A stretch of DNA of 64,000 nt from Polytrichum commune (taxonomy: Eukaryota > Streptophyta > Polytrichopsida > Polytrichales > Polytrichaceae). Positions 24,596 to 37,735 of the stretch are shown piece by piece (position 1 is the first letter of the stretch; each line of letters begins with the position of its first letter). The notes beneath the pieces were generated by a model, which searched no databases, was not told where the DNA came from, and was given only the letters and a program-made list of their open reading frames with translations. The stretch lies in NCBI GenBank assembly GCA_950295325.1, contig OX485804.1, positions 30,010,001 through 30,074,000 on the forward strand. The letters run 5' to 3'. The translations under genes were made by a program, and so were the position numbers.

Positions 24596-25372
24596 ATTGA
24601 TAAGTATAAAGTCTTGAAGGAGCTAGAAGACTTATGGGGCTAATGTAGATAAGTTCCAAATGGTTATATACTAGTCCACTTCACCTAGGATATGAAACAC
24701 ACGATTAGTACGAGGTGGTTAGAAAAATTTAATTGAAAATGGTTGTTTTTTCCAACTAGTCCACTTCTCCTAGGATATGAAATGTGTGATTAGTATGATG
24801 ATCAACAAATCCAAATTAAGGTTGTAGCCACTTTCCTCAAAATATTCATAGCTCGTATGAATATCTTATTCATTATCAAAGTAAAGATTCTCATGCTCAT
24901 TAAATGGTCGTAGGTCTTCCCAATTATGTTTGTTGTTGAGCCTAGAATGGTTATCATATTTTGAGCATGTAGATCAGTTTCTTTGAAATGTGTGTCTTTT
25001 TAGTATTTGTTCTTGAAGCCACACCCAATTGCATATCACTCAACATAGGTGTCCAATTAAGGAAAGTAATCAAATATGGGATGTCTACCTTAAGATAAGT
25101 GGGTGTTATTCGGTTTGTTTTGTGGTTTCCCAACTTCTACCCAATTAATCTTTACAACTTAAACATGGATAGATGTACAATACTAGTTTGGACCTATGTT
25201 GTTACAACCCCTTGCATCCGTGCATCTAGAGGTGGACACTTCAAATCATGTATGAACTAACGTGAGTGTAAGAAAGGGTATAATTTGAGGCATTAGCATA
25301 CATAATATACATAAGGGAGAGGTTTTATTTTTCTCTAGTGTGTACATTTATTTATAAATTAGTAAATTGTAA
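24596..25372. other. Intergenic, no feature recognised
   Basis: AT-rich. Two stretches near 24672 and 24758 repeat CTAGTCCACTTC with following ATATGAAA tracts, a small local duplication. Confidence 0.35.
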
Positions 25373-25809
25373 GGGCCCTTAGTACACTAAATATGATATT
25401 CAGTGTCACCAATTCTAATTGTCTTGCTCAATACTAATTGTAGGCCGCAGTATAGTGTCACCAACACTACATGTTCACCCAACATTATTTGTCATTCCAT
25501 GTAAATTCCTCTTGGGATGACAGATTTTCAGTGTTGCAATTATTGTCATTTACAAAGCAAATTCTCATCCAAATTTTGTTCATCCATGGCAATATTTCAT
25601 CACAAGTTGCTGACAACAGAAGGTAGGGTTTTGGCCAATGGACGAACTCATCCATCACCCATGGCAACATCTATAAACTTATTAATAAGAAGTGTCATCC
25701 GAGTGACACTAAATATCATATTTAGCGTTGTTATCAAAAAGGTTTAAATCTTGTATAACAAGGTACATGTTCAATTGGTGAATTGTTTTATTAAATAAGT
25801 AATTGCAAA
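25373..25809 (+). mobile_element. CACTAAATAT-ended MITE, copy 2
   Basis: The core runs from CACTAAATATGATATTCAGT at 25385 to the inverted CTAAATATCATATTTAGCG near 25725. The match to the copy split by the retrotransposon at 54.1/60.5 kb extends beyond both ends of the core, from about 25373 to 25809. I count five differences in roughly 430 bp of that comparison, so one copy is recent. It is non-coding. Confidence 0.85.
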
Positions 25810-26420
25810 TTAAGAAGGTCCAACAGCTAGTTATACATGGCCGGCGTTAGCTTTTTAGGGGTAGGTGGATAGGGGCCGGGGCTTGTGATTTGGCACTTTT
25901 GGGCAACCCCCACAAAAGAAATCTAAAAATATTCATATCCTAATCGAGAACCTCTACCTACTCTGAAAATCTAAAAATATTAATATCCCTATTGAGAATC
26001 GCTACCTGCTTAGCTGACCGACTTTGAAAAATAAAATTCCCCTTGCATTCTTGACGGCCGCTTGTGCATGTAACCCATATTGACTGCACTTCATTTTCAA
26101 GGTCCAAAATCCAATATATACGTTCGCTTCCATTGAGTAAATAAGCAATTGATGGGGATTTCATTCATTTTTGAAGTGAAACCGTCAATAAAGCATGTAA
26201 TTAACTCGGAAGTCAAAAATATTACAAAACCCTCATCAGCACTGAGGTTAAATTTTTTTTATGACTTACCATTGAAAGGGTCTTTGTCATCCTAAAATGG
26301 AACTAAAATTAGTGTTTTGTTTGAGAATGTCTAGCTCAAAATATTCTAGTTGATGCCTTCTATTTCCAAAAGTATTTACATACATTCAAACTAATAAAGT
26401 GTGATTGCATGCAATCAAGT
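25810..26420. other. Intergenic downstream of the WD40 exon chain
   Basis: AT-rich, with a short internal duplication around AAATCTAAAAATATTAATATCC (25920-25990). It presumably includes the 3' UTR of the minus-strand gene that ends at 26421. Confidence 0.3.
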
Positions 26421-29400
26421 CTAATTAGTCCAAATTTGTCTGCCAACTCCTTCATTGGCCTTGCAAACCCACTCTCCTCCCAACTCAGGTGATGGCTCGA
26501 TTACATATATGACATTATGATTGCCCAACAAATGAATTGCAAATTGATTGCGCTTTTGAGGATGCACTACAATCTTCCAACGGATCCTGCCATCGACAAC
26601 AAAAGTTGAATCAAAATTTCCGTCAAAACATCACAAACTCCATCTAATCACAAGCATGGCATTAAATTTATGAAGAGCTCCAACTGCTGCATCTACCGAT
26701 GATATCTGCAAACAGTAACGTAACCGGTTGGCCGCTTTGTTTCGCCAAGGTGGCACTACACGATTGGCTCTGAGCACACAGGTTTGTAGACGATAACCTC
26801 GACATCCCAGCCGGTTATGATCATCTAAATCGGTTATGGTGACAGGTGACCCACTGTTTAGGTCACCTGCGCGGCTCAACAAAGCGGCCAACCGGTTACG
26901 TCCGGTAATCGTTTTATTGGAACCAGTTATCGGTGCAGAACCGGTTCCAATAAAACGATTACCTAATACATCCACACCTACACATATTATGCTCCACAGC
27001 CACAAACAATGCATGTTCTACTGCAGCCTAGCAGAGAAGGAAAATCTGGATATGACTTCCGCATGGATTGGAGTATTAGTATATGTACATGGTCCACTTA
27101 TAATTATTTGGGCTGTATGCGGATGGTGCAATTCGACAACGTAGTTGTAAACCAGCAGTGGCATCAAATACGCCAATCGAACCGTCGTCAAAGCCGGCAT
27201 ACACAAGCTCGCCGTCACATGAGTACTTAGCACAACGTATATATCCATATTCGTTGTGGTCCCACTGCGTAGAACGAATTCCAAATGTCAACGAACGGGA
27301 GGTGGGAATTTCATTATGGGTTGAGTAGGGACACATAAGTATAATAGCTACCACATCAAGATACGACACCATATATTGGATGCACTTTCATGTGGTACTT
27401 TATGTCACTCTGGTAATTGTTCTCATGACACTTCTTGTGAGGAAGTTTACTACAGTGAGTACTTTCATCCCAAATTACTTTAGTCCATCCAAAAATTGCC
27501 ATTTATTGAAATAAAGTTTGGTATATTTTGCATCCTCACAATTCGTAATTGAAATATTATTGTCATGGATGATTCACATTTGGATGAAAAATCACTTCGT
27601 GAGTGACAATAATTGCAACATGGTAAATATGTAATGCAAAATCTATTTTACAAGGATTGACAAATAATGTTAAATTCATATTTAGTGCTGGTGACACTAC
27701 ATGGGTGGTTTATAATTAATATTGAGCAAAATGAATAGAATTGGTAACACAAAATGCACTATTATGTGTATCATGCATCACGATCACAACAAGGCATGAT
27801 TGCTCACAAAGTGCAATGGATGAATCAAGATCCCCAAATGAATTTGAATTTGAATAGAATTGGTGACACAAAAAACATTTTTAAGTGTACCATGCATCAT
27901 GATTGCAATAAGATGTGATTGCTAAAAAGTGCATGAATGAATGAAGGTCTTAAGAAGAATTTAATATTTACCTCGTGGAGTTCCTTTCGTTGCCGCAAAT
28001 CGCAAATGGCTAACGAGAAAGTATTTTTCACAAGGAGTTGAACTTGGTCATTGTGGAGGTCACAAGGATCGTGGTTGTCCAATCCATTTATTCTCTCCAT
28101 GTGCTCATCATTGAGTGTCCATGTAAATATACCCCCCTAATGACACCGCACACACGCATGTTAGAACATAACTAAGTGTTAATTTGCTTGAATCCAATAA
28201 TTTGGGATCGGAGTCATAGGATGTAAACTACACAAAAACGAACACGAGCTTTTATTCAATTGTATTTCAACATGATTCAATACACATCATCATAATCAAA
28301 AGGTGAAATGATAGCAAAGTTGTAGCTTTCTAAGGGGAGTTTGGCATGAACATAAATGGAAACTCAAGTGTATGAATGACTTTCATATATTATAAGAAAA
28401 ATTACCTTGCCTTCGACAGTACAATCAAACACCAACATATTTAGAGTGGTGGAAAAAATTAGGATTCCTATGTGATTCCCTCTGGGATTTTTCCCTAATT
28501 GAAGGGGATGCACTCTTCTAGTCAAATCCTGCAATCCAACATAATTTTTCCATGTATTAATCCATCTACGTTAGAATAGTCCAATGCGAACAATAGTTGT
28601 TTGGAGGGGTGCACTCTTCAACAAACTTAAAAGTAACGTGTTTGCTCCACCTTCAAATCCAAATGTAGATATTACACATAGCTTTAAATATATGTAGTAA
28701 CCCATAACATATGCACTTGTTCATGCCTATTATTGTGATTTTGCATTCATGTCCGAATCATGGGCCTATTGTGATTTTACATATTACAAACATCTTATTA
28801 ATCACCCAAATCATCCATACAAACTATACCTTCAACGATATCCCCTTATGTGCTCAATGTGCACATTTATCTAAATTAGAACCTTTGCTAAGCACCCCTG
28901 TGCAAGGTAGACTGCATGCATTGGACTTTGCTTGAGATGATTTACTTAATCGTCTTCAAATTATGTGTACATCAACTTTTCGTTGCAAATCATGCAATTG
29001 ATTCCCATTGTACACCTATTTTGGGTCATATTATTTGTAGCTAAAAGTCCACAACAAATTATTCAAGAGGAAGTTAAGACCATCACTTAGGTCTAACTCA
29101 TGTGCCATATTGACATTCTTTGGACTACAAAAGTGACTCTCGTAAATAAGATCATTTTTAGTTCTTCAATAGAATTATCATTTATCCACGCATATTTTCA
29201 TATTCCACGTGTATGACTTGGATAGTAATTTTGTACCTCATTCTGGTAATCATAGGCCCCAATAACACCATGCTTTGTAGCCCAAAATACAATGTTATGA
29301 TGTGGATGTAGTAGGACATGTAAAATTTCATCCTGCAAATAAAAAGTAATGCATTCACCTAAATATGAAGCACTTTGATACATTATGCCGTTGTTAATCT

Positions 29401-32400
29401 AGAATACTCCATTTCATTTATCATCAATTGACAATCATTTTCTCGCTGTAATTTATAGCTATACACATATAGTAATTTGTCGAGCTAGGAGGCTGAATAT
29501 TCAAGCATAATTTATGTTTTGACTTCAAGAGTCCTCACATGTTTCTTTAGAGAAAACCAACATGCTATTTAGATCTACCAAATATATGGACTTACTTGAT
29601 ATCACATTTCATGGAACTGTTAACAACATTCCACATATTGTGTGAACATGAAGATCAACACCGGCCTTTGTTTGGTACTCTAGGTTGAATATAAAATGAC
29701 CTTAGCTTATAACGATGTTTAATTACTTGTACATATTAAATAGAATCTATGGTATTAGTAAACATATCATATTTTTAGATTATATTTTGGTCAAAATGTT
29801 ACTTGTTGCGTTATTGCAAATAATAACCTTGCAAGACCATGAACCCATCACCGGGCCCTTCCAAGGCACAAAAGTTAATAGCATATTGACCCAAATGATT
29901 ATCGAGATGGCCATAGCTAAACCTGCCCAATGCATCCCACACAAATCTTCAAATGAAAAATGAAATGATCTTTTAAGGGATTCATGACAATGGAGAGTTT
30001 GTTTCCAATATGAACTCTTTTGGTTTGAACATTGAAATTTGGCGTAGAAGTACTATAAAATAAAGTTTATGTGACTATCAAACAATTATTTCTATAGTTG
30101 GGTTTAATTTTGATATCATAACTAAAATCATTGATATGTTAAATCCAAATGCCATAGTATGAAATCCTCCACATTCATGTTTCAACTAGAATAATGTACA
30201 AACAAGTTGATGTCATCTTAACACCAACTCCAAAAATGCTTAATATATAATCTACTAACATTTTAGACAACCCATCAATTCATATATTAGTTACACTGAA
30301 AAACAACATTCAAAGAATAAAAACACTTAACAATCCGTTTAATGAAGATATTTCTTTAATTTAAATTAATGTTTTATACGCAAATTTTATGATGGTGATG
30401 GAACATTAAACATATTTATTTGTACACATTCATAACACAACTACCAAAACCCAAGCCTTCATAGAGTGATACGATTTGGATTTTCTTATCGTAAAGATTC
30501 AAGTATCCAAAACAACTAAGTAGGTGATCTTCAAGAAACCTAAATGTGTCACGCACATGTTGTCCCAAAAGGCAAAAGGGTTTTCTTCAAGGAAGGGACA
30601 AAACCACACCCTAACGTGTTTTTACTTTTCTCTCTATCCGTTTTCTTTTCTTGCAAGTCGAATAGCAATAACCATTCTTTCATGAGATATTGGAGTGGTT
30701 GAGCCAACAACCAACACCTTCAAGGTGACGAAGATTTCTTCTACTCTTTGTATGTTTCATGTTCTAATGATGAATGTTTCATGCTTTAAATATGCACTTT
30801 AACCTTCATAAAGTAGATTTAATTTGAAATAGTCCACGATTATCATCACATTGACCACTACAATGGAATAAAACAATCAATCATTTGATTTTTTTTTGTG
30901 TGATAAAGACCCTACTATTAATTTTGTGCTCTAGATGGTATGTTTAATCCAACCCCTATGAGTATTGAAGCGAGCTTTTCCTTTGTATATGCCAAAATTG
31001 AAACTCATTTAAAAAATAATGTGGAAATAATATGAAATTTGACAATGGTTATCATATATATGTACTATGTATTTGAATATGGATCATTTATATTCGTGTA
31101 TGCATATGTACGGTACAATGGGAAGAATGCAATAAAATCTACAATTAAAGATAGTATAAAATTCATTTTCAAATTTAGACATCATGTAAACCAACACCTT
31201 GCAACACTTGATGCATTAATGTAAAATCCAATTTTAGTCAATTGCGCACCCATGATTTCACGCTCATATTATGTATTTGGTTCAAATAGTATGTATTTGT
31301 TATCTTTCACCATAATATTTTTTTGTGTTTGTGAGTAATCAATAGTCTGTGAATTAACAACTACTTCTACACCCACAAGTTTGATCAAATCTAAAATGTG
31401 TGAATTTGCTTATTGTACAACCTACAAATGTCATTATCCACGGAATAACTTATGAACATTTTATTGATTTTGAATCAATCTTAAGATCACCCCCTATGTA
31501 GTACTACATGAATTTCATGGTCCAATCTTTATTTGTTTATTTGTTTCTTGACACTATGTTTCAAACTCACATCATGGGTAAAAGCAAATGAAATGCAAAT
31601 ACCTCATCCACCTCTCCATTATTACACTTGATATTCCACAAAGGTGACCAATCCTTGTAGTGTGGGGGATATTCCTTTACATCCAATCCAAAGACATACA
31701 TTAATGGAGATGATCACCATGTTCTACCAAAAAGGTGTTTACATTGCATTGAAAAGGGCCATGACCTTCTAAACAAAGCACCTATGAGAAACATCATTAC
31801 AAAAATTATATGTAATAAAATAATGTGTAAAGAGAGAAAACGATTCATCCTCAAAGCTATGTATGACCCTTACCTTACTGTGAAAAAATCCATAAATACC
31901 AATGCTTGTTGATGTGGCCTCCACTACCCGTGTGCCATCCTTACCATCCTTAAAATCTAGATGGCCTTGCCCAATAGGAAAATCGACTACATCACAAAGC
32001 GGTCGCCATGAGGATGCGTGAATTAAGGTGTCCTGCACGAATAAACCACGATTTCATTTTCAACTTGGTATCTTTATCACATGAACAACACTCAACACTT
32101 TCCATATTCTAGAAATGTGAATGGCACATAAGTAAGAATTCATGTTTTTAGCTAGACCCATAACATTAAGTAGCAAGGCTAGGAGGGTAATCTTTGAGTA
32201 TGCACAACTTTACCTCAACTAGAAGGGAAAAGCTTGCAAAGCAAGGGTGAATGAATGGATAATTAATCAAACATAGAATCTTCAAAAAGGTATCAAAGAG
32301 GTTTGCAATGCGGGTGTCAAGAGAATTTTCCAAAATATGCAACTACCTTTTTGACCTCACCAATTTTCCCGATGCTTTATAGCTATTTGGTTTAGATCAT

Positions 32401-34455
32401 ATTAGAATCTTTACCACCACTTGGCATTAGTTTTGTCCTAGAAACGGACATATATAATTAATTCCAAGCATTGAAAGTGACTACCCAAATAAATAAAAAA
32501 TAGCCTAAGTAAACCTCAAACTTAGTGCTACCTTTGCTCTTGAAAGAGCATCAAATTGGCATGGGCCGATTTGAAGCTCTAGTGAGATGGCCAATCCGGG
32601 CTTGCTACTTAATGTTATGACCTTTTCAGAAGTCGCATCCTCCCAATCCTTGAGTATGTAGGGGAGTCTTCCACAGCATAGCTGCACCAATGAGTCTCCT
32701 TGATTGATATATTGCAGTGCTAGAACCTGTTGAAATTACAAAGTCAAATTGCTTGGTCAAAAACCATATATGTGTCAATTGTAGCTCTCTTCCTATTATG
32801 GGTAAATGGATTCAAAATTCATCTCTTCTTCATTTCAAAATGTATATTGTCGATGACAAACAAACATATAATTATCAAAATGGCTAGTGTCAATTGTTGC
32901 AACAAATCCAAATATATTTCAATATGTATCATAGCACTATAGTCTATAGGCTACTAAATAGTATCAACTACATTTGCTTATGGTACTTCGATAAGCTACG
33001 GTCTTGAGATAACTAAATGCAGTACTTAGCAAACCTATAAGTAATGAAGATATATAATGAAATGGTATAAGTAATCTAATATGAGGTATACTTAATGACT
33101 CCAATTTAAGTGTTTTAAGTGCTCAACTAACCAAACGAGATCTTGGACTTTCAAGAGGTAAGGATTGATGTCCACTTCTCTTCCCCACTTAACAAAATAC
33201 ATCAACATCAAAAAGGGAAATGAAGTCTACTCTCACGAAGCCCATAGGAGGTGTTTGAATTGTAGTTGTCCGGCACATTGCGGGATCCTCAATTAGCAAG
33301 CATGGCCTTTGAAGTAATGTATCAAGAAGGCCATGGGTGCATTCCATAGTTTGCAAATATTGTCCCATAGGTCCATCTTCTCCGTGATGTGTTTTTGAGG
33401 GGGGAGTTTCTCTTCCTGCAATGAAGAAAACTTCATTTTAAAGTTGGATTATAGCAACAAATCAATATTTCTACATGGAAAAATCCCTTAGATTTGGGAG
33501 CTTTGGGTTCCATCATACTTCCAATCACTAACCTGAACCAACAACCATCTTCGGCCATGTTAAGGCTAGTTGTGTATTTGGCAAGATCTCTTCTTGAAAA
33601 TCCCTTTGTTCTCTGCAATACTATGATTCACGTTAGTTTCCACATCTCTATGTTCCGCTTTATAAATTGGAAACACACAAACTCTAAACCGGGTCTTAAC
33701 CTACACTCAACCTTCGTCTCAACAAAGATAAATATGCATTTCCCCGCGGAGTTTGATGCTAATGTCCAGAAAATGCTAGAAAGGCAGTTCATTTTCAAGA
33801 GACTATTCTGATTCAGCTGGGTCTTTTTAATGTCCATTCGTTGTGTAAAATAGTAGAGTACCTTTGTCTACTGAGAAAATTATTTAATGTAGTGATAACA
33901 AAAATGCAGTGAAAGACCCCAAAACCCATGGAGTCAAGTCATTTAGAGAGATCGAAATGCTCCAACGAGGGGACTGTAGAAATAAGAGCTAAGGACTCCA
34001 CACCTCGTGAGTGGGTTACCGAACTGTGGCCCGCTTGTGACGATGCCAGAACCGCTTTTATGATGGTCATGTTCATAATCCCAAATTTCGTCAAGCCTTG
34101 ATCCCCATCCTTCATCCTCTCTCTCCTCCTCGAACACCACATCACATCTATTCCAAGATAACCAAATACATGAACAAGTTAATAAGTCAACCAATGTATA
34201 AACTGGTCGTTCAACTTTTGTAACTAAACCAGTGGAAAACACCTTAACGTGCAAGTAATGGGTCCTTCACTTGAAAGCACGAGGAAATGATAAATTTCAA
34301 TTGAAGTGATTGAATCTGATGCATCTCGTCCTCACATTGACAACGTAATATTTTTTTGAGGATAAAGTTATGAAAGTTTTTTACTTGAACCTGCCAATTT
34401 AGCGGCAAGCTTGCTACTCACATCAACCGACTGCAAGACCAACCACCAGGTAATC
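26421..34455 (-). CDS. TOPLESS-type second WD40 propeller (exon chain; probably fused to the upstream kinase)
   Basis: Minus-strand exons 34455-34391, 34223-34004, 33612-33533, 33415-33237, 32726-32532, 32032-31874, 31674-31603 (tentative), 29332-29237, 28528-28406, 28136-27972, 27264-27089 and 26586-26421 join in frame. From 33.4 kb on they follow the order of the C-terminal propeller of TOPLESS corepressors: LLIEDPAMCR, LQYINQGDSLVQL, HLDFKDGKDGTRVV, ILHVLLHPHHNIVFWATKHG, FSTTLNMLVF, HNDQVQLLVKNTFSLAICD, KYSCDGELVYAGFDDGSIGV with RCRIAPSAYS, and IVVHPQKRNQFAIHLLGNHN. No TOPLESS N-terminal LisH/CTLH region and no first propeller are visible. The first three exons (ITWWLVLQSVDVSSKLAAKL, then an acidic segment) are unrecognised and rest on splice logic. 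The family binds transcriptional repressors in the nucleus; this divergent copy may do something else. Confidence 0.68.
26719..26963. repeat. Two adjacent perfect hairpins in an intron, AACCGGTT-rich
   Basis: Arms 26719-26741 and 26878-26900 are perfect 23-bp inverted copies containing AACCGGTTGGCCGC. Arms 26904-26924 and 26943-26963 are perfect 21-bp inverted copies of GGTAATCGTTTTATTGGAAC plus one base. The structure lies in the last intron of the WD40 exon chain and looks like a nested foldback insertion. Confidence 0.85.
27400..27770 (-). mobile_element. CACTAAATAT-family MITE, diverged inverted copy
   Basis: Read on the minus strand it shows the family blocks in order: a relative of CAATTCTATTCATTTTGCTC, GTGTCACCAGCACTAAATAT, TCCAAATGTGAATCATCCATG. 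It lies in an intron of the WD40 exon chain. Ends are degraded and the boundaries are approximate. Confidence 0.6.
27732..27950. repeat. Degenerate tandem duplication, about 121-bp spacing
   Basis: Two copies of a block opening ATAGAATTGGT(A/G)ACACAAAA and containing CATGCATCA and TGTGATTGCT-like tracts begin near 27732 and 27853, within an intron. Confidence 0.65.
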
Positions 34456-34522
34456 CTGTAAACAAAAGTGAAAAGTCGATCATATGTCACAGTTCATGCA
34501 TAAGTCAGAAGAACAAACTTAC

Positions 34523-36204
34523 TTTTGGTCTAGGCCTGCATAGTGCAAATTGTGTGGTTGTTCAGTAGACTGCTTTCGCCGTTGGTGTTCATACTTCCTC
34601 AACATCTCCTCAATGTACTTGTAGCCTATGGGAACAATTTTCACTTCTTGCAAACCTCCATGCCCAACAGACGTGGAGCCCATCCAAAGATCATGTCTGA
34701 TCTCTTCGAGCCTTGTGCAAATGTCTATAAATCTAGGCCTTGAATGTGGGTCTCCGCTCCAACATTGTGTCAAAAGAGACACCAACTTTTCAGGACAATT
34801 GGAAGGAAGGTCGGGCCTTGCACCTCCCACTAATTCTCTATACATTTCGGATAATTGAACATCCTCAAATGGTGTCTTCAGAGATAGAATCTCTGCACAA
34901 GTCACACCAAAGCTATAAACATCGGCTTTGAACCAAAATGCCTTTGCATGCCCTTTATCTCCTTGTGTACGCTTTTGTGCCTTTGGATGTACCTCTGGAG
35001 CTCTGTATCTTGTAGTGCCGACACCAGGTTTAGATATTGTATTTGACTTGGAGCTCTCCACTTTCGTCTTTGACATGCCAAAGTCGACTAATTTCACACA
35101 GAAATTGTCGTCGAGATGTGGGGTGATCAGTCTATTTACAACCACATTTAACGGTTTGAGGTCTCGATGTGCAATCCCCAAGTCGTGCAGATAGCACATT
35201 CCCCGGCCGATTTGCACGATAATATCAAGTGCCACAGACTCTGGGAATGGTTTTCGCCCTTTTTCTGCTTGATCCTGGATCAAATCAGAAAGGCTCATTT
35301 CCATAAGCTCCATCCCTATAAAGCATTGTCCCTTCTCCGGGCCATTGCTGCAACAGAAAAAATTCACAATGTTTGGATGGCTGAGACGACATAAGATTCC
35401 CGCTTCTCGAACGAAAATAGCCATCTCCACTGCCGTGTGAAACTCCTTCTTGGCGCACGGAATGTCAAGCCATTTTGCTTTCAAAACACCACCGGCGCCG
35501 GACCCACTTCCAAGAAGGCCGTCACATTTCCATGTGCCTGGAGGTTCTGTTTCCTTCACCCACAAAATTGCCCTGGTAGAGATGCCCAACTCATTGGCCT
35601 GGCCATGTTGAGGTGGGCAGTCGAATCTTCTCAGCAAGTATTCTGCGAGGCATTTCTCCCAAGGGTTTGAGGAGCGTTTTGTGCCGGCCAAGCGCACAAG
35701 TACCTCTTGCAAAGATTCTCGATCTTTACGGACCTTCTCTTTACTTGTAGGTGAAAATGTTGAAGACTCGCGAAGATCCTTTATCTGAGGATCACCTTTT
35801 CCACGCATTCCCTTGGCTTGCTCACAAATGACATTGTAACATAAACCCATCTCCAACAGAATCTCCTGAAATGCCTCATCATTTTGTAGCTGAAATATTA
35901 GTGATGCTTCACTCCAGTTCTCATTGGAACAGTTACAAACAAGCCGCTTCGCCTTCTCTGAGATCTTATATAAGTTGCGTATAGCCAGTGTAAAGGGGGT
36001 GGAAGATTCCCCACAGTTTGAGATGAGTGCTGTGACATTCTCAATGGTTTCCACAAGTTTTGATGACAAATCTCCACACTGAGATTCATTCAGGAGGGCG
36101 TTGGAGTTTCTTACGCGGTCGCCTATCTCTTCCACACAGGCTTGGGAGAGCCTTAAGAAATCGACAGGCATAACCCAGTCTCTAAAGGCACGGAACGCCT
36201 GCAT
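34523..36204 (-). CDS. Serine/threonine protein kinase with N-terminal helical domain
   Basis: A 561-codon open frame. Residues 1-135 form a helix-rich Cys-containing domain I do not recognise. The kinase domain spans about 228-505: glycine loop GSGSGAGGV, Lys in AKKEF (252/253), helix C Glu in VREAG (267), catalytic HRDLKPLN (346-353), DFGMSK (374-379), RAPEV and a C-lobe Arg in HSRPRF. All residues needed for catalysis are present. HRD Lys and the general character indicate a Ser/Thr or TKL-like kinase. The frame would stop at 34519, but CAAAA|GTAAGT is a near-ideal splice donor that removes that stop, and the downstream exons at 34455 and beyond continue in phase. I therefore favour a kinase fused to the TOPLESS-like propeller (total about 1,125 residues), though unspliced transcripts would give a stand-alone kinase. 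Confidence 0.9.
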
Positions 36205-37735
36205 CTTGAGGTTCTTCGTGACTTTGTGTGCCTCATGCTCAACGAAGCATCAGGCAGGATAGCTTGTCCTTCATTTGCTACATAAAGAGCAGATGAATGA
36301 CATCAAAACGAACTAAGACCTACTTCATCCGAACGTTTCCAAGCTGGGTTGACAAGAGACAATAGCGCATGAAACTGCTGAAATTGGATCGTAATCAAGA
36401 TCACCAGGTGGAAAAGTGAGTCTCCACCTCCCACCGCAAGCAATGTTCCGGTCAGCCGATGTGAGCGTACGAACTGTGCTTGCGAGTTTTTGAACAGGAA
36501 TTTGAGCCGCATCTCCCGACTATGCTACGCTGCACAGAGCAATATTTAGGGCACACAAATGAGCAAGCTGCAAGGTGATCTCCTACTAAAAAGACTAGGC
36601 CACCGTTTGAGACAGAGTCGCGAGGAAAATGAAAGTGAGATTACTCGTACATCAACAGCCGTGACATATATTCAGAAGGCGGTACGGCAGAGAGAGAATT
36701 TAAAAGTGCAGATTTAGACTCCTGGGTTGCCCCTATCAGCCGCCAACATACACCGATCGACAAGCTGAAGAAGCAGGAACGTGACGCTCCTCCTTACGAT
36801 TCGCTTGTCATCTTGTCAGATGTTACAGGATCGGTGTAGCCAACAAGTTGTCTTTCGATCCTGCGCACCCGATACCGATCGATCGATTGATGGAGGTCAT
36901 TTTCATGTGCTCTAGCAGATTCAATCGGTGCATGAAATTTCATGTGCTGGGAAGCACGAGAAAGGCTGAAGCAAAGCGACACCTGGTTACAACCTATCGA
37001 TCTGCAGCCTCTAACCAAGAGAGTGGGAGGAAATTACATACGTGAGGCTCCACCAAGTGTTTGAACCTGGAGAAGGCTTGCGTGAAATAAAAGCTTGTGA
37101 TGATCCTGCGAAGGGGGCGATCAAAGCTCATGGTGTGCACAAACAGTCTGTACCCTACCCCCAGTCGGCGAGTTCACTAAACGTTCTCCTTTCATTGAAG
37201 TCAGGAATAAGAATCTGGCCTCGTGTGAACCGGCCCGAATCACACACGAGCCAAGAGCTGTGTCCTGGAAATTGTGAGAGCCCAAAATGAAAGTGTCCAA
37301 AGGCCGTCCCAAGTCACCTCCAAACCTATGTAGTGTGGTCACGGATCCTCAAGTGTAGGGTGAAGTCATATGTGATCGGACCTTTAAGCAAATGCTATTT
37401 CAAATACTTTCTATTTCATGCGGGTCCTCACACATGATAAAATAGAATAAACAAATGGTTGGGAGCGTTTGGAGTGTCATGATCTCCTTGTTTTGTGTTA
37501 GGCATACCTCCAAGAGGTGGTTTTCGAAAATAATCCAAGTGATCATGAACCATGATCCATTCGTTGCCATGTAGGAATCCATGTAGACTGTACATTCATC
37601 TTGGATTCACATACTCTTTTGGTCCCTCCAGCATATTGTGAAGTGAACTTGGACTTGCTCTGCCTTCTCCACCAATGAGAGTGCTTAAATTTTAATAGTC
37701 ACAGACTCTCAGTCTCATATGTGAAGCGGCCCTTA
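36205..37735. other. Kinase 5' flank and intergenic DNA
   Basis: Immediately upstream of the minus-strand kinase the GC content is raised (36230-37300), as expected for promoter and 5' UTR. A minus-strand frame at 36303-36512 could be a leader exon, but nothing supports it. No second gene is recognised. Confidence 0.3.

Noticed and set aside
34519-34521. TAA taken as the true end of the kinase protein
   Set aside because: Not fully excluded, but the codon overlaps a GTAAGT donor and the next exons continue in phase, so splicing is the better reading.
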